A stretch of DNA of 64,000 bases from Sulfuriferula thiophila (lineage in GTDB: Bacteria; Pseudomonadota; Gammaproteobacteria; Burkholderiales; Sulfuriferulaceae): NCBI RefSeq assembly GCF_003864975.1, contig NZ_BHGL01000006.1:186001-250000 (forward strand). Direction: 5' to 3'. Positions within the stretch are counted from its first letter, which is position 1. Each line of letters begins with the position of its first letter. The notes under the pieces were generated by a model, which saw only the letters and a program-made list of their open reading frames with translations, was not told where the DNA came from and made no database searches. A program made the position numbers and the translations under genes. Below, in pieces: positions 46,671 to 56,232 of this stretch.

Positions 46671-47863
46671 TTACTGACGGTGACCTTCTGCGCTGCAAGT
46701 TTAGCGCGTTTACGTGCTTCGTCCGTATTTTCTGCGCATGCCAGTGCAACACCCATGCGACGACGAACAAAGGCGGCCGGCTTGCCAAACAGGCGAATGC
46801 TGCTGCGTGGCACGCTCAAGGCATCGGCAACACCATTAAACTGGACGGCATCGGTATCAACGCCACCGTAGATGACGGCGGATGCACCCGGTTCACGTAA
46901 ACGGGTGTCTACCGGTAATCCAAGGATAGCGCGGGCATGCAATTCAAACTCGCTCTGGTATTGGCTGCACATCGTTACCATGCCGGTGTCATGTGGACGT
47001 GGGGAAACTTCGGAGAACCATACTTGATCGCCCTTGACGAACAGTTCTACACCAAATAAACCGCGCCCCCCCAGATTTTCTGTCACGCGACGGGCAATAT
47101 CCTGAGCCAGCGCCAGAGCGGGTGCAGACATAGTCTGGGGTTGCCAGGATTCCACATAGTCACCTTTGACCTGAATATGGCCGATCGGGTCGCAAAAACT
47201 GGTTTCTACCTGCCCGGATGCGCCGATGGCGCGTACCGTGAGCAGGGTGATTTCATAATCAAAGTCGATGACACCTTCCACGATCACCAGCCCCTGGTCA
47301 ACACGGCCACCACTGGCAGCATAGTCCCAGGCCGGTGCCACATCGTCTGCACATTTCAGGAACGACTGCCCCTTGCCGGAAGAAGACATCACCGGCTTAA
47401 CGATGCATGGGAAACCAATCTGCGTGTCGATGGCATCGCGTAACGCATCCAGACTGTCAGCAAAACGATACGGCGAGGTAGGCAAACCTAGCGTTTCAGC
47501 AGCCAGACGGCGGATGCCCTCGCGGTTCATGGTGAGCTGGGTCGCACGCGCAGTTGGGATGACCTGGCTCAAGCCGGCTTGTTCGATAGCCTGTAATTCA
47601 TCAGTGGCAATTGCCTCGATTTCGGGCACGATGAAATGCGGGCGTTCCAGTTCTACCAGTGCACGCAAAGCAGCGCGATCAGTCATGTCGATGACATGAG
47701 CGCGGTGGGCAACCTGATGGCCGGGCGCGTTTTCGTAACGATCAACGGCGATGACTTCCACCCCCATGCGTTGCAATTCGATGATGACTTCTTTACCTAG
47801 TTCACCGCTACCTAACAGCATGACGCGAATGGCGGCGGAGGAGAGAGGGGTTCCAATTTGCAT
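46664..47863 (-). CDS. purT: Formate-dependent phosphoribosylglycinamide formyltransferase
   Basis: 399-aa ATP-grasp enzyme making FGAR from GAR, formate and ATP. Seen: [79 protein letters not shown] and a C-terminal [16 protein letters not shown]. It lies between the DnaA-box region and a Sel1 gene. Confidence 0.97.
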   Translation of the reverse strand: MQIGTPLSSAAIRVMLLGSGELGKEVIIELQRMGVEVIAVDRYENAPGHQVAHRAHVIDMTDRAALRALVELERPHFIVPEIEAIATDELQAIEQAGLSQVIPTARATQLTMNREGIRRLAAETLGLPTSPYRFADSLDALRDAIDTQIGFPCIVKPVMSSSGKGQSFLKCADDVAPAWDYAASGGRVDQGLVIVEGVIDFDYEITLLTVRAIGASGQVETSFCDPIGHIQVKGDYVESWQPQTMSAPALALAQDIARRVTENLGGRGLFGVELFVKGDQVWFSEVSPRPHDTGMVTMCSQYQSEFELHARAILGLPVDTRLREPGASAVIYGGVDTDAVQFNGVADALSVPRSSIRLFGKPAAFVRRRMGVALACAENTDEARKRAKLAAQKVTVSKA

Positions 47864-47871
47864 GATTATGT

Positions 47872-48246
47872 TCAGTTGAGTGTGTGGGAAGATTTGATTC
47901 TGGCGGCAACGTCGGTTGGGGCTTCGGTCAATATGGCAGACATGCCCTGTTCAGCGCGTTCGTCGCCCTGATTCGCCGCGAGTTCGAAGAGCTGGTAAGC
48001 ATATTCGTAATTCTGTGGTAAGCCGATGCCGCGATAAAACATCAGGCCAAGATTGAATTGGGCCTGCTTGTCACCCTGGTCAGCGGCAGCGCCATACCAT
48101 TTGGCGGCTTCGATATAATCCTGAGGCACATCTTTGCCTTCAAAATACAGTACGCCAAGGTTGTATTGCGCATTGACATCACCCGCCTGGGCGGACTCCG
48201 TAAGCTTCTTTAGCGGAGCGTATCCGGCTAGTTCGAGTATATCCAT
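47872..48246 (-). CDS. Sel1-repeat protein
   Basis: 124 aa with Sel1-like (TPR-type) repeats: [40 protein letters not shown] and a partial third ([17 protein letters not shown]). Start 48246 ([10 protein letters not shown]) is preferred over an upstream in-frame TTG that lacks a ribosome site. No signal peptide. It lies 8 nt upstream of purT; function unknown, probably protein interaction. Confidence 0.85.
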   Translation of the reverse strand: MDILELAGYAPLKKLTESAQAGDVNAQYNLGVLYFEGKDVPQDYIEAAKWYGAAADQGDKQAQFNLGLMFYRGIGLPQNYEYAYQLFELAANQGDERAEQGMSAILTEAPTDVAARIKSSHTLN

Positions 48247-48327
48247 GATGGTGGGTATTGGGCTATAAGAGTCATGAAGTGTAATCAAAACAAGGTCGAT
48301 AGACAAGGCTAAACCGCACCAGCGGTG

Positions 48328-48336
48328 TGGTATAAT
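48328..48336 (+). promoter_or_regulatory. Extended -10 promoter of miaA
   Basis: TGGTATAAT is an extended -10 element (TGnTATAAT), 31 nt upstream of the miaA start region; no good -35 is needed for this class. Confidence 0.6.
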
Positions 48337-48367
48337 GCTAATTAACTAATTGAATTTAATGAGAATC

Positions 48368-49324
48368 ATGGTTGAATCTATTAACGCTGAAGTTTCGCTT
48401 CCATCTGCAATTTTTTTGATGGGGCCGACGGCATCAGGCAAAACCGCTGCGGCGGTTACGTTATCGCAAAAATTTCCGCTGGAAATCATCAGTGTCGACT
48501 CGGCATTGGTCTACCGTGAGATGGATATTGGCACAGCTAAACCGGATGCGGCCACACTGGCCGTTGCGCCCCATCATCTGATTGATTTGATTGCACCTAC
48601 TGAAGTGTACTCAGCGGCGCAGTTTCGTGCCGATGTATTGCCATTGATGGCGGATATTACCGCGCGAGGGCGTGTGCCGTTACTGGTAGGTGGCACCATG
48701 CTGTACTTCAAGGCCTTACGTGAAGGCTTATCCGACTTGCCGCAAGCTGATGCCGGTCTGCGCGCTGAACTTGAGCGGGATGCTGCTGAACGTGGCTGGG
48801 CTGCCTTGCATGATGATCTGGCACTGCTTGACCCTGTAACCGCGGCACGGTTACAGCCAACCGACAGCCAGCGCATCCAGCGTGCGCTGGAAGTCGTGCG
48901 TTTAACTGGCAAGCCGATGTCGGAAGCGTGGGCGCAAGGCCGTGAGGCTGCATTGCCTTTTCGCGTGCTGTCCCTGGCGCTGATGCCCTCGGACCGGCAG
49001 GTGCTGCATGATCGTATCGCGCAGCGCTTCGATGTCATGCTTGGCATGGGATTGCTTGAAGAGTTAACCGGCTTACGTGAACGTTATGACCTCAACCCTG
49101 AACTGCCCTCCATGCGCTGCGTAGGCTACCGTCAGGCGTGGTCATATCAGGTTGGGGAATATGGTTACGACGAAATGCGGGATCGAGGGATCTTTGCTAC
49201 TCGGCAACTAGCCAAGCGCCAGCTGACCTGGCTACGTAGTATGGCAGATGCAGTGGTGCTGGATTGTCTGAATGCGAGGCTCGAGTCGTTGCTGGGGAAT
49301 CGGGTGGATGATTTCCTGAGCTAG
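48368..49324 (+). CDS. miaA: tRNA dimethylallyltransferase MiaA
   Basis: 318 aa, adding a dimethylallyl group to A37 of tRNAs reading UNN codons. Seen: P-loop [90 protein letters not shown] and [10 protein letters not shown]. In-frame ATG 48359 is an alternative start. No hfq follows, unlike many relatives. Confidence 0.96.
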   Translation: MVESINAEVSLPSAIFLMGPTASGKTAAAVTLSQKFPLEIISVDSALVYREMDIGTAKPDAATLAVAPHHLIDLIAPTEVYSAAQFRADVLPLMADITARGRVPLLVGGTMLYFKALREGLSDLPQADAGLRAELERDAAERGWAALHDDLALLDPVTAARLQPTDSQRIQRALEVVRLTGKPMSEAWAQGREAALPFRVLSLALMPSDRQVLHDRIAQRFDVMLGMGLLEELTGLRERYDLNPELPSMRCVGYRQAWSYQVGEYGYDEMRDRGIFATRQLAKRQLTWLRSMADAVVLDCLNARLESLLGNRVDDFLS

Positions 49325-49352
49325 TGCCTGGAGCGCTGGAAAGTATCTTAGT

Positions 49353-49385
49353 AAAAAAGAGCCGCTTTTATGCGGCTCTTTTTTT
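49353..49385 (+). terminator. Terminator of miaA
   Basis: AAAAAAGAGCCGC-TTTTAT-GCGGCTCTTTTTTT stem-loop with a T tract, 32 nt after the stop. Confidence 0.9.
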
Positions 49386-49434
49386 CGACTGTATAGGTGA
49401 AATTTGATTTGACTTTTTTGGATGGTCATCTCAA

Positions 49435-49456
49435 TATAATTGGACGTTTGTCTAAT
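49435..49456. promoter_or_regulatory. Promoter -10 with overlapping TetR-type operator
   Basis: TATAAT (49435-49440) runs into the near-perfect dyad ATTGGAC-GTTT-GTCTAAT (49439-49456), which resembles TetR-family operators of the TAGAC-N4-GTCTA type. Its position over the expected transcription start would block RNA polymerase. The TetR gene two genes down in the same unit is the natural candidate regulator. The nearest TTGACT is 20 nt from the -10, too far for a good -35. Confidence 0.5.
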
Positions 49457-49472
49457 TTTATGGGGGGTCATG

Positions 49473-50480
49473 ATGAAAACAATACTGGTAACCGGCGCAA
49501 ATGGGTTTGTGGGCAGCCATATCGTGGAGGCGTTGCAGCAACGTAGCGATGTACGGGTGATAGCCGCCTGTCGTGACAGGCGCAAGCTGCCGGAGCAGTA
49601 TGCTGGCGAGGTGCGCGAAGGCGATCTGCGCGATGAACGTTATCGAGAGACGGTCGTGGTAGGTGTTGATGTGCTGTGCCATGCTGCAGCCTGGACTTCC
49701 TTATGGGGGCATGGTGATGAATCCACAGCGCTGTATCTGCAGCCTACTTTGGCATTGATAGACAGTGCCAGGCGGGCAGGGGTCAGTCGTTTTGTAAATA
49801 TTAGCACTACCAGTGCAGCCTCCCCCGGGCAATCGGCTGATGCCATGAACTGGGGTATTCCACGGGCATATTGGCCACACCTGAATAATGTCATTGCTAT
49901 TGAAAACACATTGCGCGAGTATGCCAGCCCGGTGTTTCAAGGGATAAATCTGCGTTTGGGGATATTCGCCGGCAGGCGTTATGCTTTGGGCGTATTGCCT
50001 ATACTGGTTCCTCGCTTAAAGACGCATCTGGTGCCTTGGGTTGCGGGTGGCAGGACCAGCTTGCCTGTCATAGACGGGCGCGATATAGGTCTGGCATTTG
50101 CGCTGGCGGCAACGGCTGACGGCTTGGCTGATTATGATAGTTTTAATATCGTCGGGCCGGAGGTGCCCACAGTGCGCCAGGTGATTACCTTGTTGCATGA
50201 CGAATATCACCTGCCTTTGCCGCATTTTGGCGTGCCATTTGCCATTGCCTATACCTTCGCCTGGCTGATGGAAATGCTGGATCGAATTGTGCCCTGGGAG
50301 CCATTAATTACGCGCAGTATTGTTCATCTGCTTGAAGAGGTACATGCCGATAATGCCAAGGCTGAACATATACTTGGCTACATACCCGTGCATGGCTGGC
50401 GCGAAGCGGTGCGTGCGCAGATGGAGGAAATGCGAGTGCGGCAGCGTAAGCCAATGTCTATGGCCAAGCCGCTGGTATAG
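49473..50480 (+). CDS. Extended short-chain dehydrogenase/epimerase-like protein
   Basis: 335 aa with the Rossmann motif VTGANGFVGSHIVEAL near the N-terminus, then DVLCHAAAW, SRFVNISTTSAASPG and NIVGPEVPTVRQVITLL. The catalytic YxxxK expected after the Ser/Thr strand is not seen; the region reads RAYWPHLNNVIAIEN. So it may bind NAD(P) without normal SDR catalysis. ATG 49473 follows a G-rich ribosome site; ATG 49470 is an alternative. It is followed by a TetR gene. Confidence 0.85.
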   Translation: MKTILVTGANGFVGSHIVEALQQRSDVRVIAACRDRRKLPEQYAGEVREGDLRDERYRETVVVGVDVLCHAAAWTSLWGHGDESTALYLQPTLALIDSARRAGVSRFVNISTTSAASPGQSADAMNWGIPRAYWPHLNNVIAIENTLREYASPVFQGINLRLGIFAGRRYALGVLPILVPRLKTHLVPWVAGGRTSLPVIDGRDIGLAFALAATADGLADYDSFNIVGPEVPTVRQVITLLHDEYHLPLPHFGVPFAIAYTFAWLMEMLDRIVPWEPLITRSIVHLLEEVHADNAKAEHILGYIPVHGWREAVRAQMEEMRVRQRKPMSMAKPLV

Positions 50481-50514
50481 AATGCTTACATTGGATCTTG
50501 ATCGGGAGCACTCA

Positions 50515-51087
50515 GTGAGTCTGGGCAGTAAAGGTGAAAAAACGCGCGCAGATATTATTAGCTGTGCCAAGCAACTCTTTTATCAGCGCGGATATGAAGC
50601 GACTTCGTTTTCAGATATCGTCGATGCCACTGGTTTGTATCGTGGGAATATCTATCATTACTTCAAAACCAAAGACGACATCCTTAAAGCCGTCATCACG
50701 CAACATCTGAGTGATTTTAGTGCCTTGCTGAGTCAATGGGATAGTCAGCACGCCGACCCAAAGTCAAGCTTGCTGGCCTTCGTCAGCATGATTACCGGTC
50801 GTCAGCGTGAGCTGGTCGAATATGGCTGCCCGATAGGTACATTGAACACAGAGCTGGGTAAAGATCGGCGCGACTTGCAGCTGGCGGCGCGTGAACTGTT
50901 TGAGCTGTTTCGCGACTGGCTGCGTGCGCGTTTTACCGAGTTGGGGCGGGTTGCTGATGCAGATGAGTTGGCGCTGCATTTACTTGGGCGAGCTCAGGGG
51001 ATAGCGGTGATCGCGCATGTTTATCAGGACACGGCGTTGTTGCAGCGTGAGATCCAGCAGCTGGATAACTGGATCAGCCAGCTCTAG
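50515..51087 (+). CDS. TetR family transcriptional regulator
   Basis: 190 aa: N-terminal helix-turn-helix (TRADIISCAKQLFYQRGYEATSFSDIVDATGLYRGNIYHYFKTKDDIL) and a helical ligand domain. GTG 50515 is preferred because GGGAG lies 8 nt upstream; ATG 50482 lacks a ribosome site. It probably autoregulates the SDR-TetR unit through the dyad at 49439-49456 (inference). Confidence 0.92.
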   Translation: MSLGSKGEKTRADIISCAKQLFYQRGYEATSFSDIVDATGLYRGNIYHYFKTKDDILKAVITQHLSDFSALLSQWDSQHADPKSSLLAFVSMITGRQRELVEYGCPIGTLNTELGKDRRDLQLAARELFELFRDWLRARFTELGRVADADELALHLLGRAQGIAVIAHVYQDTALLQREIQQLDNWISQL

Positions 51088-51094
51088 TTCGGCG

Positions 51095-51826
51095 TTATTG
51101 CCATGCCTGTAAAAAACCGAGCCAGTGCGGTTCATCCAGCTGGGTGAGGCTGGCGCGTACCAAATTGCATTCTGTTTGCAATTGAACTGGCGTCATGCTG
51201 CCACGTAAGCGCAGGAATCGTAAATACAGCAGATAAGTGTTCAGCGCATTCAATTCATTCTGCTGGCGTAATGAATCCTGTTTGCCCGCCTGCCAGTCGA
51301 CCCATATCTGGTTAGGTGCCAAGTCCGGTGTGGCAGGCAATCCGCACAATCGGGCGATATCGTGGAGTGATGCGTGTGCGTCGGGCTGGTGGCAAGCTAG
51401 TTCGTGCATTAAGTTAATGTGTTGCTCGCGTTTGTTTGCATCCCACTGGCGCGGGGCGGTCAGGTTGTGAGTCAGGGCGCGATAACACAGTACGGGCAGG
51501 TCAAAACCGCTGCCATTCCAGGATATGGATAGTGGCAGGTGTTTTTCCATGATGTCGAACAGATGTTGTATCAATACGGCTTCGCTGTCATGCGGATTGC
51601 CTAGTGACCAGACATGAAATTGGTCATCATCACGCAAGGTACAGGCTATTGCAGCGACACGATGCAGATGCAGGGGCAGAAAATCCTGCTCATGGCTCTG
51701 CCGGCCTTGTTGAAAAACTATTTCGGCGAGCTGTTCGGCATTAGCGTGTTCATCAGTGCCATAAATAGCGCGCAAACCGTCGGTGTCGGGGATGGTGGTG
51801 ATGCTGAAGGTGAGTGTGGGTGTCAT
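51095..51826 (-). CDS. PolB-like 3'-5' exonuclease with degraded active site
   Basis: 243 aa of the predicted DnaQ-fold PolB-like exonuclease family. Exo II (SISWNGSGFDLPVLCYRA) and the terminal LNTYLLYLRFLRLRG match well. The Exo I motif, normally FDIETIPD, reads FSITTIPD, losing both the Asp and Glu. The Exo III region reads NELNALNTYL where family members have an Asp before LNTYL. The nucleotides are unambiguous in this window, so the protein is predicted to be catalytically dead, possibly a binding protein or a decaying gene. Confidence 0.82.
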   Translation of the reverse strand: MTPTLTFSITTIPDTDGLRAIYGTDEHANAEQLAEIVFQQGRQSHEQDFLPLHLHRVAAIACTLRDDDQFHVWSLGNPHDSEAVLIQHLFDIMEKHLPLSISWNGSGFDLPVLCYRALTHNLTAPRQWDANKREQHINLMHELACHQPDAHASLHDIARLCGLPATPDLAPNQIWVDWQAGKQDSLRQQNELNALNTYLLYLRFLRLRGSMTPVQLQTECNLVRASLTQLDEPHWLGFLQAWQ

Positions 51827-51890
51827 GTTACTTAACCATGAGCAGAAAAGGGTATTTTACCACCCGCCAGTGCTTTCATGGTGTCGAGAG

Positions 51891-53249
51891 TCACAAGTTG
51901 GTGGTTTCGGCCATGACCAGTGCGTTAATCATGGCAAGGTTGGCATCTACCGGATTAATCAGGCAGCGGGCAGCGTAATCTTCTATGCGACTTTGCTCGC
52001 CGTTCTCGGCAGCAAGGGCAAGGTTGAGCATCAGTCCGCCGATACCCTTGCTGTCGAGGAGGGCCTGTTGAATTTCCGGGCTGAGTTTGATCGCCGGAAT
52101 GAGTTGCGACATGGGTTGGCCGGTGAGCTTGTCCATCACCGAGAGCAGTCCCATCAGGTACATGGCCTGGGGGTCGATATGGTGCAGGCTTTTGCGTGCC
52201 AGGGCTTCCAGGAAAAAAGCACGGCTTAAACCGCGTTTCAGCAGGCTCAGCGTATTCGGGCCTGGGTCGTTGCTGGTGTGCAGTAACAGGGTCAGCCAGC
52301 GATACAGACTGTCGTGTTTGAGCAGGTGCAGTGCCTGGGCCAATGAGCTAATGGCGGCATCGTTGTCATCCAGCGTGTTGGTATAGGCGATTAACTGGTA
52401 ACTGAGGCGCGCGTCAAATTTGATCAGCGCTTCCAGTTCAGACAGGTCATGCCGGGCAATGACCAGATCCATTAATTCAAGCAAACGCAGCCGATTGATT
52501 TCGGTAGGTCGGGTGGTGGTTAGGTCGGGCCCATGATCAAAATAACTGCCTTGAAACGCATCGAATTTCAGTCTGATGCATAAATCCAGACTTTCCTGAC
52601 AGCGTATGTTGGATGCGATCAGCGTTTGCATGCCGTGGTGGCGCAAACTGCTGGTCGCGTTTTCCAGTTCGGTAGCATTGAGCAGGCCGACATCCAGTCG
52701 CGCCTGTTTGATCAAACCGCTTAATGCTGCCGGAAAAGCTGCGCCGTAATGGTAATTGAGCAGGATGCGATAGCCGTTTTTCTGATGTTTCTTCAGTTTT
52801 GGTAGCAGGGTGGCCATATCGCGAGGGTCGATATCCAGCGCAAAGATGACATGTTGCGCGGGCAAATAATCGATATCGTCAGATAATAGCGTTGTCGCGT
52901 CAATGCTGACAAACAGCGGCTGGCGTGGATGTTTGCCTTCCTCGGTGAGGGAGAATAGTCCGGCAATCAGGGTAGTGTCGTCACTCTGACGCAACTGTTT
53001 GGTGTTGCTATTATTAGTGCTAAAGGTGAGCCGTATGCGCGGACTGAGTTCCGTGGCAGTTATCTGGCCTGAACGGTTGTAGATCGGTTGCTGCTTGAGC
53101 AGGCGTTCCAGCACTTCATCCTGACGGGATTTGTGGCCATCCGTAGCTATAGGCAGCACATGTGTCAGAGTGCTGGAGTGCTCATTGCTGTCGGTGTTGA
53201 TATTGCGTTCTTTTTGGGACGCTTTTGCGGATGAAGTCGGTTCCATCAT
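51891..53249 (-). CDS. EAL-like/HDOD signalling protein
   Basis: 452 aa. The N-terminal half (residues about 45-240) resembles a degenerate EAL domain of the YuxH type, with RQPIYN-like QQPIYNRSGQ and FDAFQGSYF but no intact EAL catalytic residues. The C-terminal half is an HDOD domain (LRLLELMDLVIARHDLSELEALIKFDARLSYQLI...LGL). Such proteins act in signalling without c-di-GMP hydrolysis. The N-terminal 45 residues are low complexity. Confidence 0.85.
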   Translation of the reverse strand: MMEPTSSAKASQKERNINTDSNEHSSTLTHVLPIATDGHKSRQDEVLERLLKQQPIYNRSGQITATELSPRIRLTFSTNNSNTKQLRQSDDTTLIAGLFSLTEEGKHPRQPLFVSIDATTLLSDDIDYLPAQHVIFALDIDPRDMATLLPKLKKHQKNGYRILLNYHYGAAFPAALSGLIKQARLDVGLLNATELENATSSLRHHGMQTLIASNIRCQESLDLCIRLKFDAFQGSYFDHGPDLTTTRPTEINRLRLLELMDLVIARHDLSELEALIKFDARLSYQLIAYTNTLDDNDAAISSLAQALHLLKHDSLYRWLTLLLHTSNDPGPNTLSLLKRGLSRAFFLEALARKSLHHIDPQAMYLMGLLSVMDKLTGQPMSQLIPAIKLSPEIQQALLDSKGIGGLMLNLALAAENGEQSRIEDYAARCLINPVDANLAMINALVMAETTNL

Positions 53250-53297
53250 GCTTCCATGCTACTCAATCTCATAATAATAGCACTAGCTTATCGGCGC

Positions 53298-53921
53298 TTA
53301 ACTGTTTTTTGTCAGGCTGCCATCATGGAATACCAGATTGGTATGGGTATTTGCACCACGTTTTTCTACGGTGATACGGGATACGGCGGCGCTACCAACC
53401 TGGATGCGGTAGGCATTGGCTGGCGGCATCCCCAGTATGTGCGCCAGTATCATGCGGATCACCCCGGCGTGGCAGACGATAAGGACATGCTGCCCGTCAT
53501 GCGCGGTCGCTATTTCATCCCATGCCTGACTGACGCGTTGGTAAAAATCCGCGACGGGCTCTGCTCCTTGAGGCCGGTAAATGATCGGGTCACGTTTGAA
53601 TTTGAATATCAGATCGGGATCATTGGCGCTGATCTCGGCTGAGGTCTGTCCTTCCCACGCACCAAAGCCGACTTCCTGCAGGCGCGGCTCAAGGCTCAGC
53701 GGGACAGTGTGCTGTTGCGAGAGTTGCTGGGCGAATTCGCGGCAGCGGGATAACGGCGAGCTGATGATGTGCTGCCATTGATCAAAACTGCCAACGGCGC
53801 GTTGCATTTGCGCCCAGCCTTTTTCCGACAACGGGTCATCAATTTGGCCACGATATTTACGGCCGCCAACAGGTTCGCCATGGCGGATAAGATCTAGGGT
53901 AGTGAGCGAGTTCAGGGACAT
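53298..53921 (-). CDS. Histidine phosphatase family protein
   Basis: 207 aa with the phosphoglycerate-mutase-like fold: catalytic LDLIRHGEPVGG (RHG), SSPLSRCREFAQQL, EVGFGAWEGQT and second His VLIVCHAGVIRMI. It resembles CobC (alpha-ribazole phosphatase), but no cobalamin genes are near. ATG 53921 is used; the upstream TTG is less likely. Confidence 0.9.
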   Translation of the reverse strand: MSLNSLTTLDLIRHGEPVGGRKYRGQIDDPLSEKGWAQMQRAVGSFDQWQHIISSPLSRCREFAQQLSQQHTVPLSLEPRLQEVGFGAWEGQTSAEISANDPDLIFKFKRDPIIYRPQGAEPVADFYQRVSQAWDEIATAHDGQHVLIVCHAGVIRMILAHILGMPPANAYRIQVGSAAVSRITVEKRGANTHTNLVFHDGSLTKNS

Positions 53922-53964
53922 TTTTGAGTTAGAATGCAATCGTTAATGATTTCAGGGATAGATA

Positions 53965-54336
53965 ATGATACAACGTCGAGTTTTAGGGCGCTGGGTTGCC
54001 GGTTTGGTCATCGTTCCAGTGGTGCTGTTTGCAGCTTACACCTGGGTGGCACTGCATTGGTCATATTCGTCCGGCGAGCGTGCAGGCTATGTGCAGAAGT
54101 TTTCCAAAAAAGGCTGGATCTGCAAAACCTGGGAAGGCGAATTGGCGATGGTTTCCATGCCCGGTACGCTGAGTGAAAAATTCAATTTTACCGTGATTGA
54201 TGACGCTGTTGCTGACAAGATCAATAAAAATCTGGGCAAACGTGTCAGCCTGGATTACGAACAGCACAAAGGCGTGCCCTCCACCTGCTTTGCCGAAACT
54301 GAATACTTTGTGACCGATGTGCGCGTGGTCGAATGA
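53965..54336 (+). CDS. Small membrane-anchored protein of unknown function upstream of recJ
   Basis: 123 aa with one N-terminal transmembrane helix (VAGLVIVPVVLFAAYTWVAL) and a periplasmic-like tail: WSYSSGERAGYVQKFSKKGWICKTWEGELAMVSMPG and VSLDYEQHKGVPSTCFAETEYFV. Two cysteines could pair. I recognise the type (conserved hypothetical beside recJ) but no function. Overlaps recJ by 4 nt (ATGA). Confidence 0.8.
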   Translation: MIQRRVLGRWVAGLVIVPVVLFAAYTWVALHWSYSSGERAGYVQKFSKKGWICKTWEGELAMVSMPGTLSEKFNFTVIDDAVADKINKNLGKRVSLDYEQHKGVPSTCFAETEYFVTDVRVVE

Positions 54337-56033
54337 GCGAAGCAAGTATTACTGCACGTGAATTTTCCGCTGAACATGCGCAACAGCTGGCTGCAGCAGG
54401 GGTGCATCCGATATTGGCTCGAGTCTATGCTGCACGCGGCATAGCGCAGGCAGCGCAACTGGATACCGAGCTGGCTGGTTTACTGCATTTCAGCACTCTG
54501 AAAAATATACAGGCGATGGCGGCGCGGCTGGCTGATGCGATTGCCAGCCAGCAACGCATATTGGTAGTGGCCGATTATGATGCAGATGGCGCAACTGCTT
54601 GTACTGTCGCTGTGCGTGGTTTGCGGCTGCTGGGCCTGACTGTTGATTTTCTGGTGCCTAACCGGTTTGAATACGGCTACGGACTGACGCCGGAAATCGT
54701 CCAGCTTGCGGCACAGCAGCAGCCGGACATCATCGTTACCGTGGATAACGGCATTGCCAGCATTGCCGGAGTGCAAGCTGCGCAAGCACTGGGTATCGAA
54801 GTGCTGATCACGGATCACCATCTGCCTGGTGACAGCCTGCCGGATGCATTGATCGTTAATCCCAATCAGCCGGGCTGCCCGTTCCCGAGTAAAAATCTGG
54901 CCGGAGTCGGCGTGATGTTTTACGTGCTGCTGGCGCTGCGCGCCGAGTTACAGACACGAGGGGCATTTAAGGAAAAAGCCGCACCGAATCTGGCACAACT
55001 GCTGGACATCGTAGCGCTGGGCACCGTCGCTGATGTGGTCAGGCTGGATGACAATAACCGCATACTGGTCGAGCAAGGTTTGCGCCGTATGCGGCAGGGG
55101 CGTGCCTGCGCTGGCATACGGGCATTGTTCAACGCTGCGGCACGGCATATCACTGCCGCTAATGCAGCTGATCTTGGCTTCATGATTGGCCCGCGGCTGA
55201 ATGCGGCCGGCCGGCTGGAAGATATGTCGCTGGGTATCGCGTGCTTGCTCAGCGAGGACGATACCGCTGCGGAAGTGATGGCGCAGCGACTGCATGCGCT
55301 GAATGTTGAACGGCGCACCATTGAGGCTGATATGCAGGCGCAAGCCATGGCCACTCTGGAACATATCACCACCACCGAGAGTTATAGCCTCGCCATGTTC
55401 GATCCAGACTGGCATCAGGGTGTGATCGGCATACTCGCTTCGCGGCTTAAGGATAAATTTCATCGCCCGGTGATCTGTTTCGCACGTGGTAATAGTGGCG
55501 AAATCAAAGGCTCTGGCCGTTCTATCGCCGCCTTGCATCTGCGCGATGCACTGGATATCGTATCCAAACGGGCGCCGGATCTGATCCTGAAATTCGGCGG
55601 GCATGCTGCCGCTGCTGGCCTGTCTATCCGTGAAGCAGATTTTGCACAATTTGCTGAACTGTTTGAACAGGTTGTGCAAGGCTTGTTAAGCCCGTCTGAT
55701 CTGGCGCGAACGATACCGACCGATGGCAGTCTGGCGACTACAGAGTTGAATGTTGAATTGGCACAAGTGATTAATGCACAGGTGTGGGGGCAGGGCTTTC
55801 CCGCGCCCAGTTTCGATGGCGAGTTTCGGGTGACGCAGCAGCGCATACTCAAAGACAAGCATCTGAAATTGCAACTGGAGAGCAATGGGCAACGTTTTGA
55901 CAGCATACTGTTTAATCGTACCGAATCGTTACCCCCCATCATTCACGCGGTCTATCAACCTGAATTGAATCATTACAACGGGCAGACGCGGTTGCAGATC
56001 AAGCTTGAGCATTGGCGTGGGGAACACGGCTGA
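54333..56033 (+). CDS. recJ: Single-stranded-DNA-specific exonuclease RecJ
   Basis: 566 aa DHH-family 5'-3' exonuclease in recombination and mismatch repair. Seen: ILVVADYDADGATACTVAVRGL, VTVDNGIAS, VLITDHHLPGD (DHH), ALGTVADVVRL, PRLNAAGRLEDM and DHHA1 motif KFGGHAAAAGLSI near residue 420. Start overlaps the upstream stop. Confidence 0.97.
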   Translation: MSEASITAREFSAEHAQQLAAAGVHPILARVYAARGIAQAAQLDTELAGLLHFSTLKNIQAMAARLADAIASQQRILVVADYDADGATACTVAVRGLRLLGLTVDFLVPNRFEYGYGLTPEIVQLAAQQQPDIIVTVDNGIASIAGVQAAQALGIEVLITDHHLPGDSLPDALIVNPNQPGCPFPSKNLAGVGVMFYVLLALRAELQTRGAFKEKAAPNLAQLLDIVALGTVADVVRLDDNNRILVEQGLRRMRQGRACAGIRALFNAAARHITAANAADLGFMIGPRLNAAGRLEDMSLGIACLLSEDDTAAEVMAQRLHALNVERRTIEADMQAQAMATLEHITTTESYSLAMFDPDWHQGVIGILASRLKDKFHRPVICFARGNSGEIKGSGRSIAALHLRDALDIVSKRAPDLILKFGGHAAAAGLSIREADFAQFAELFEQVVQGLLSPSDLARTIPTDGSLATTELNVELAQVINAQVWGQGFPAPSFDGEFRVTQQRILKDKHLKLQLESNGQRFDSILFNRTESLPPIIHAVYQPELNHYNGQTRLQIKLEHWRGEHG

Positions 56034-56232
56034 GTTTAGTTGTATTAAGATCGAGCTAGATGCGATTGTAAATATTTGTAAACGTTTTCTGATGTTGCAT
56101 CAATTGGGTATAAGATTCAAACAGAAGAATAATGGTCTGATAATAAGCTGTCTTTATGTAGTGAGGTTTTTCACTACGCGTAAGTCTATGAAAAATAAAA
56201 ATTATTAAAGTTTATGCTGGAAGGGTGCTGTT

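Noticed and set aside
49409-49440. TTGACT as -35 partner of TATAAT before the SDR gene
   Set aside because: Spacer is 20 nt, too long for a normal sigma-70 promoter; only the -10 and dyad are reported.
54948-55679. 243-codon minus-strand open frame inside recJ
   Set aside because: Antisense shadow of a gene with intact DHH and DHHA1 motifs.
56158-56177. GTAGTGA-N6-TCACTAC hairpin before the HD-GYP gene
   Set aside because: Short stem with no T tract and no partner copies; could be an operator but nothing supports a call.
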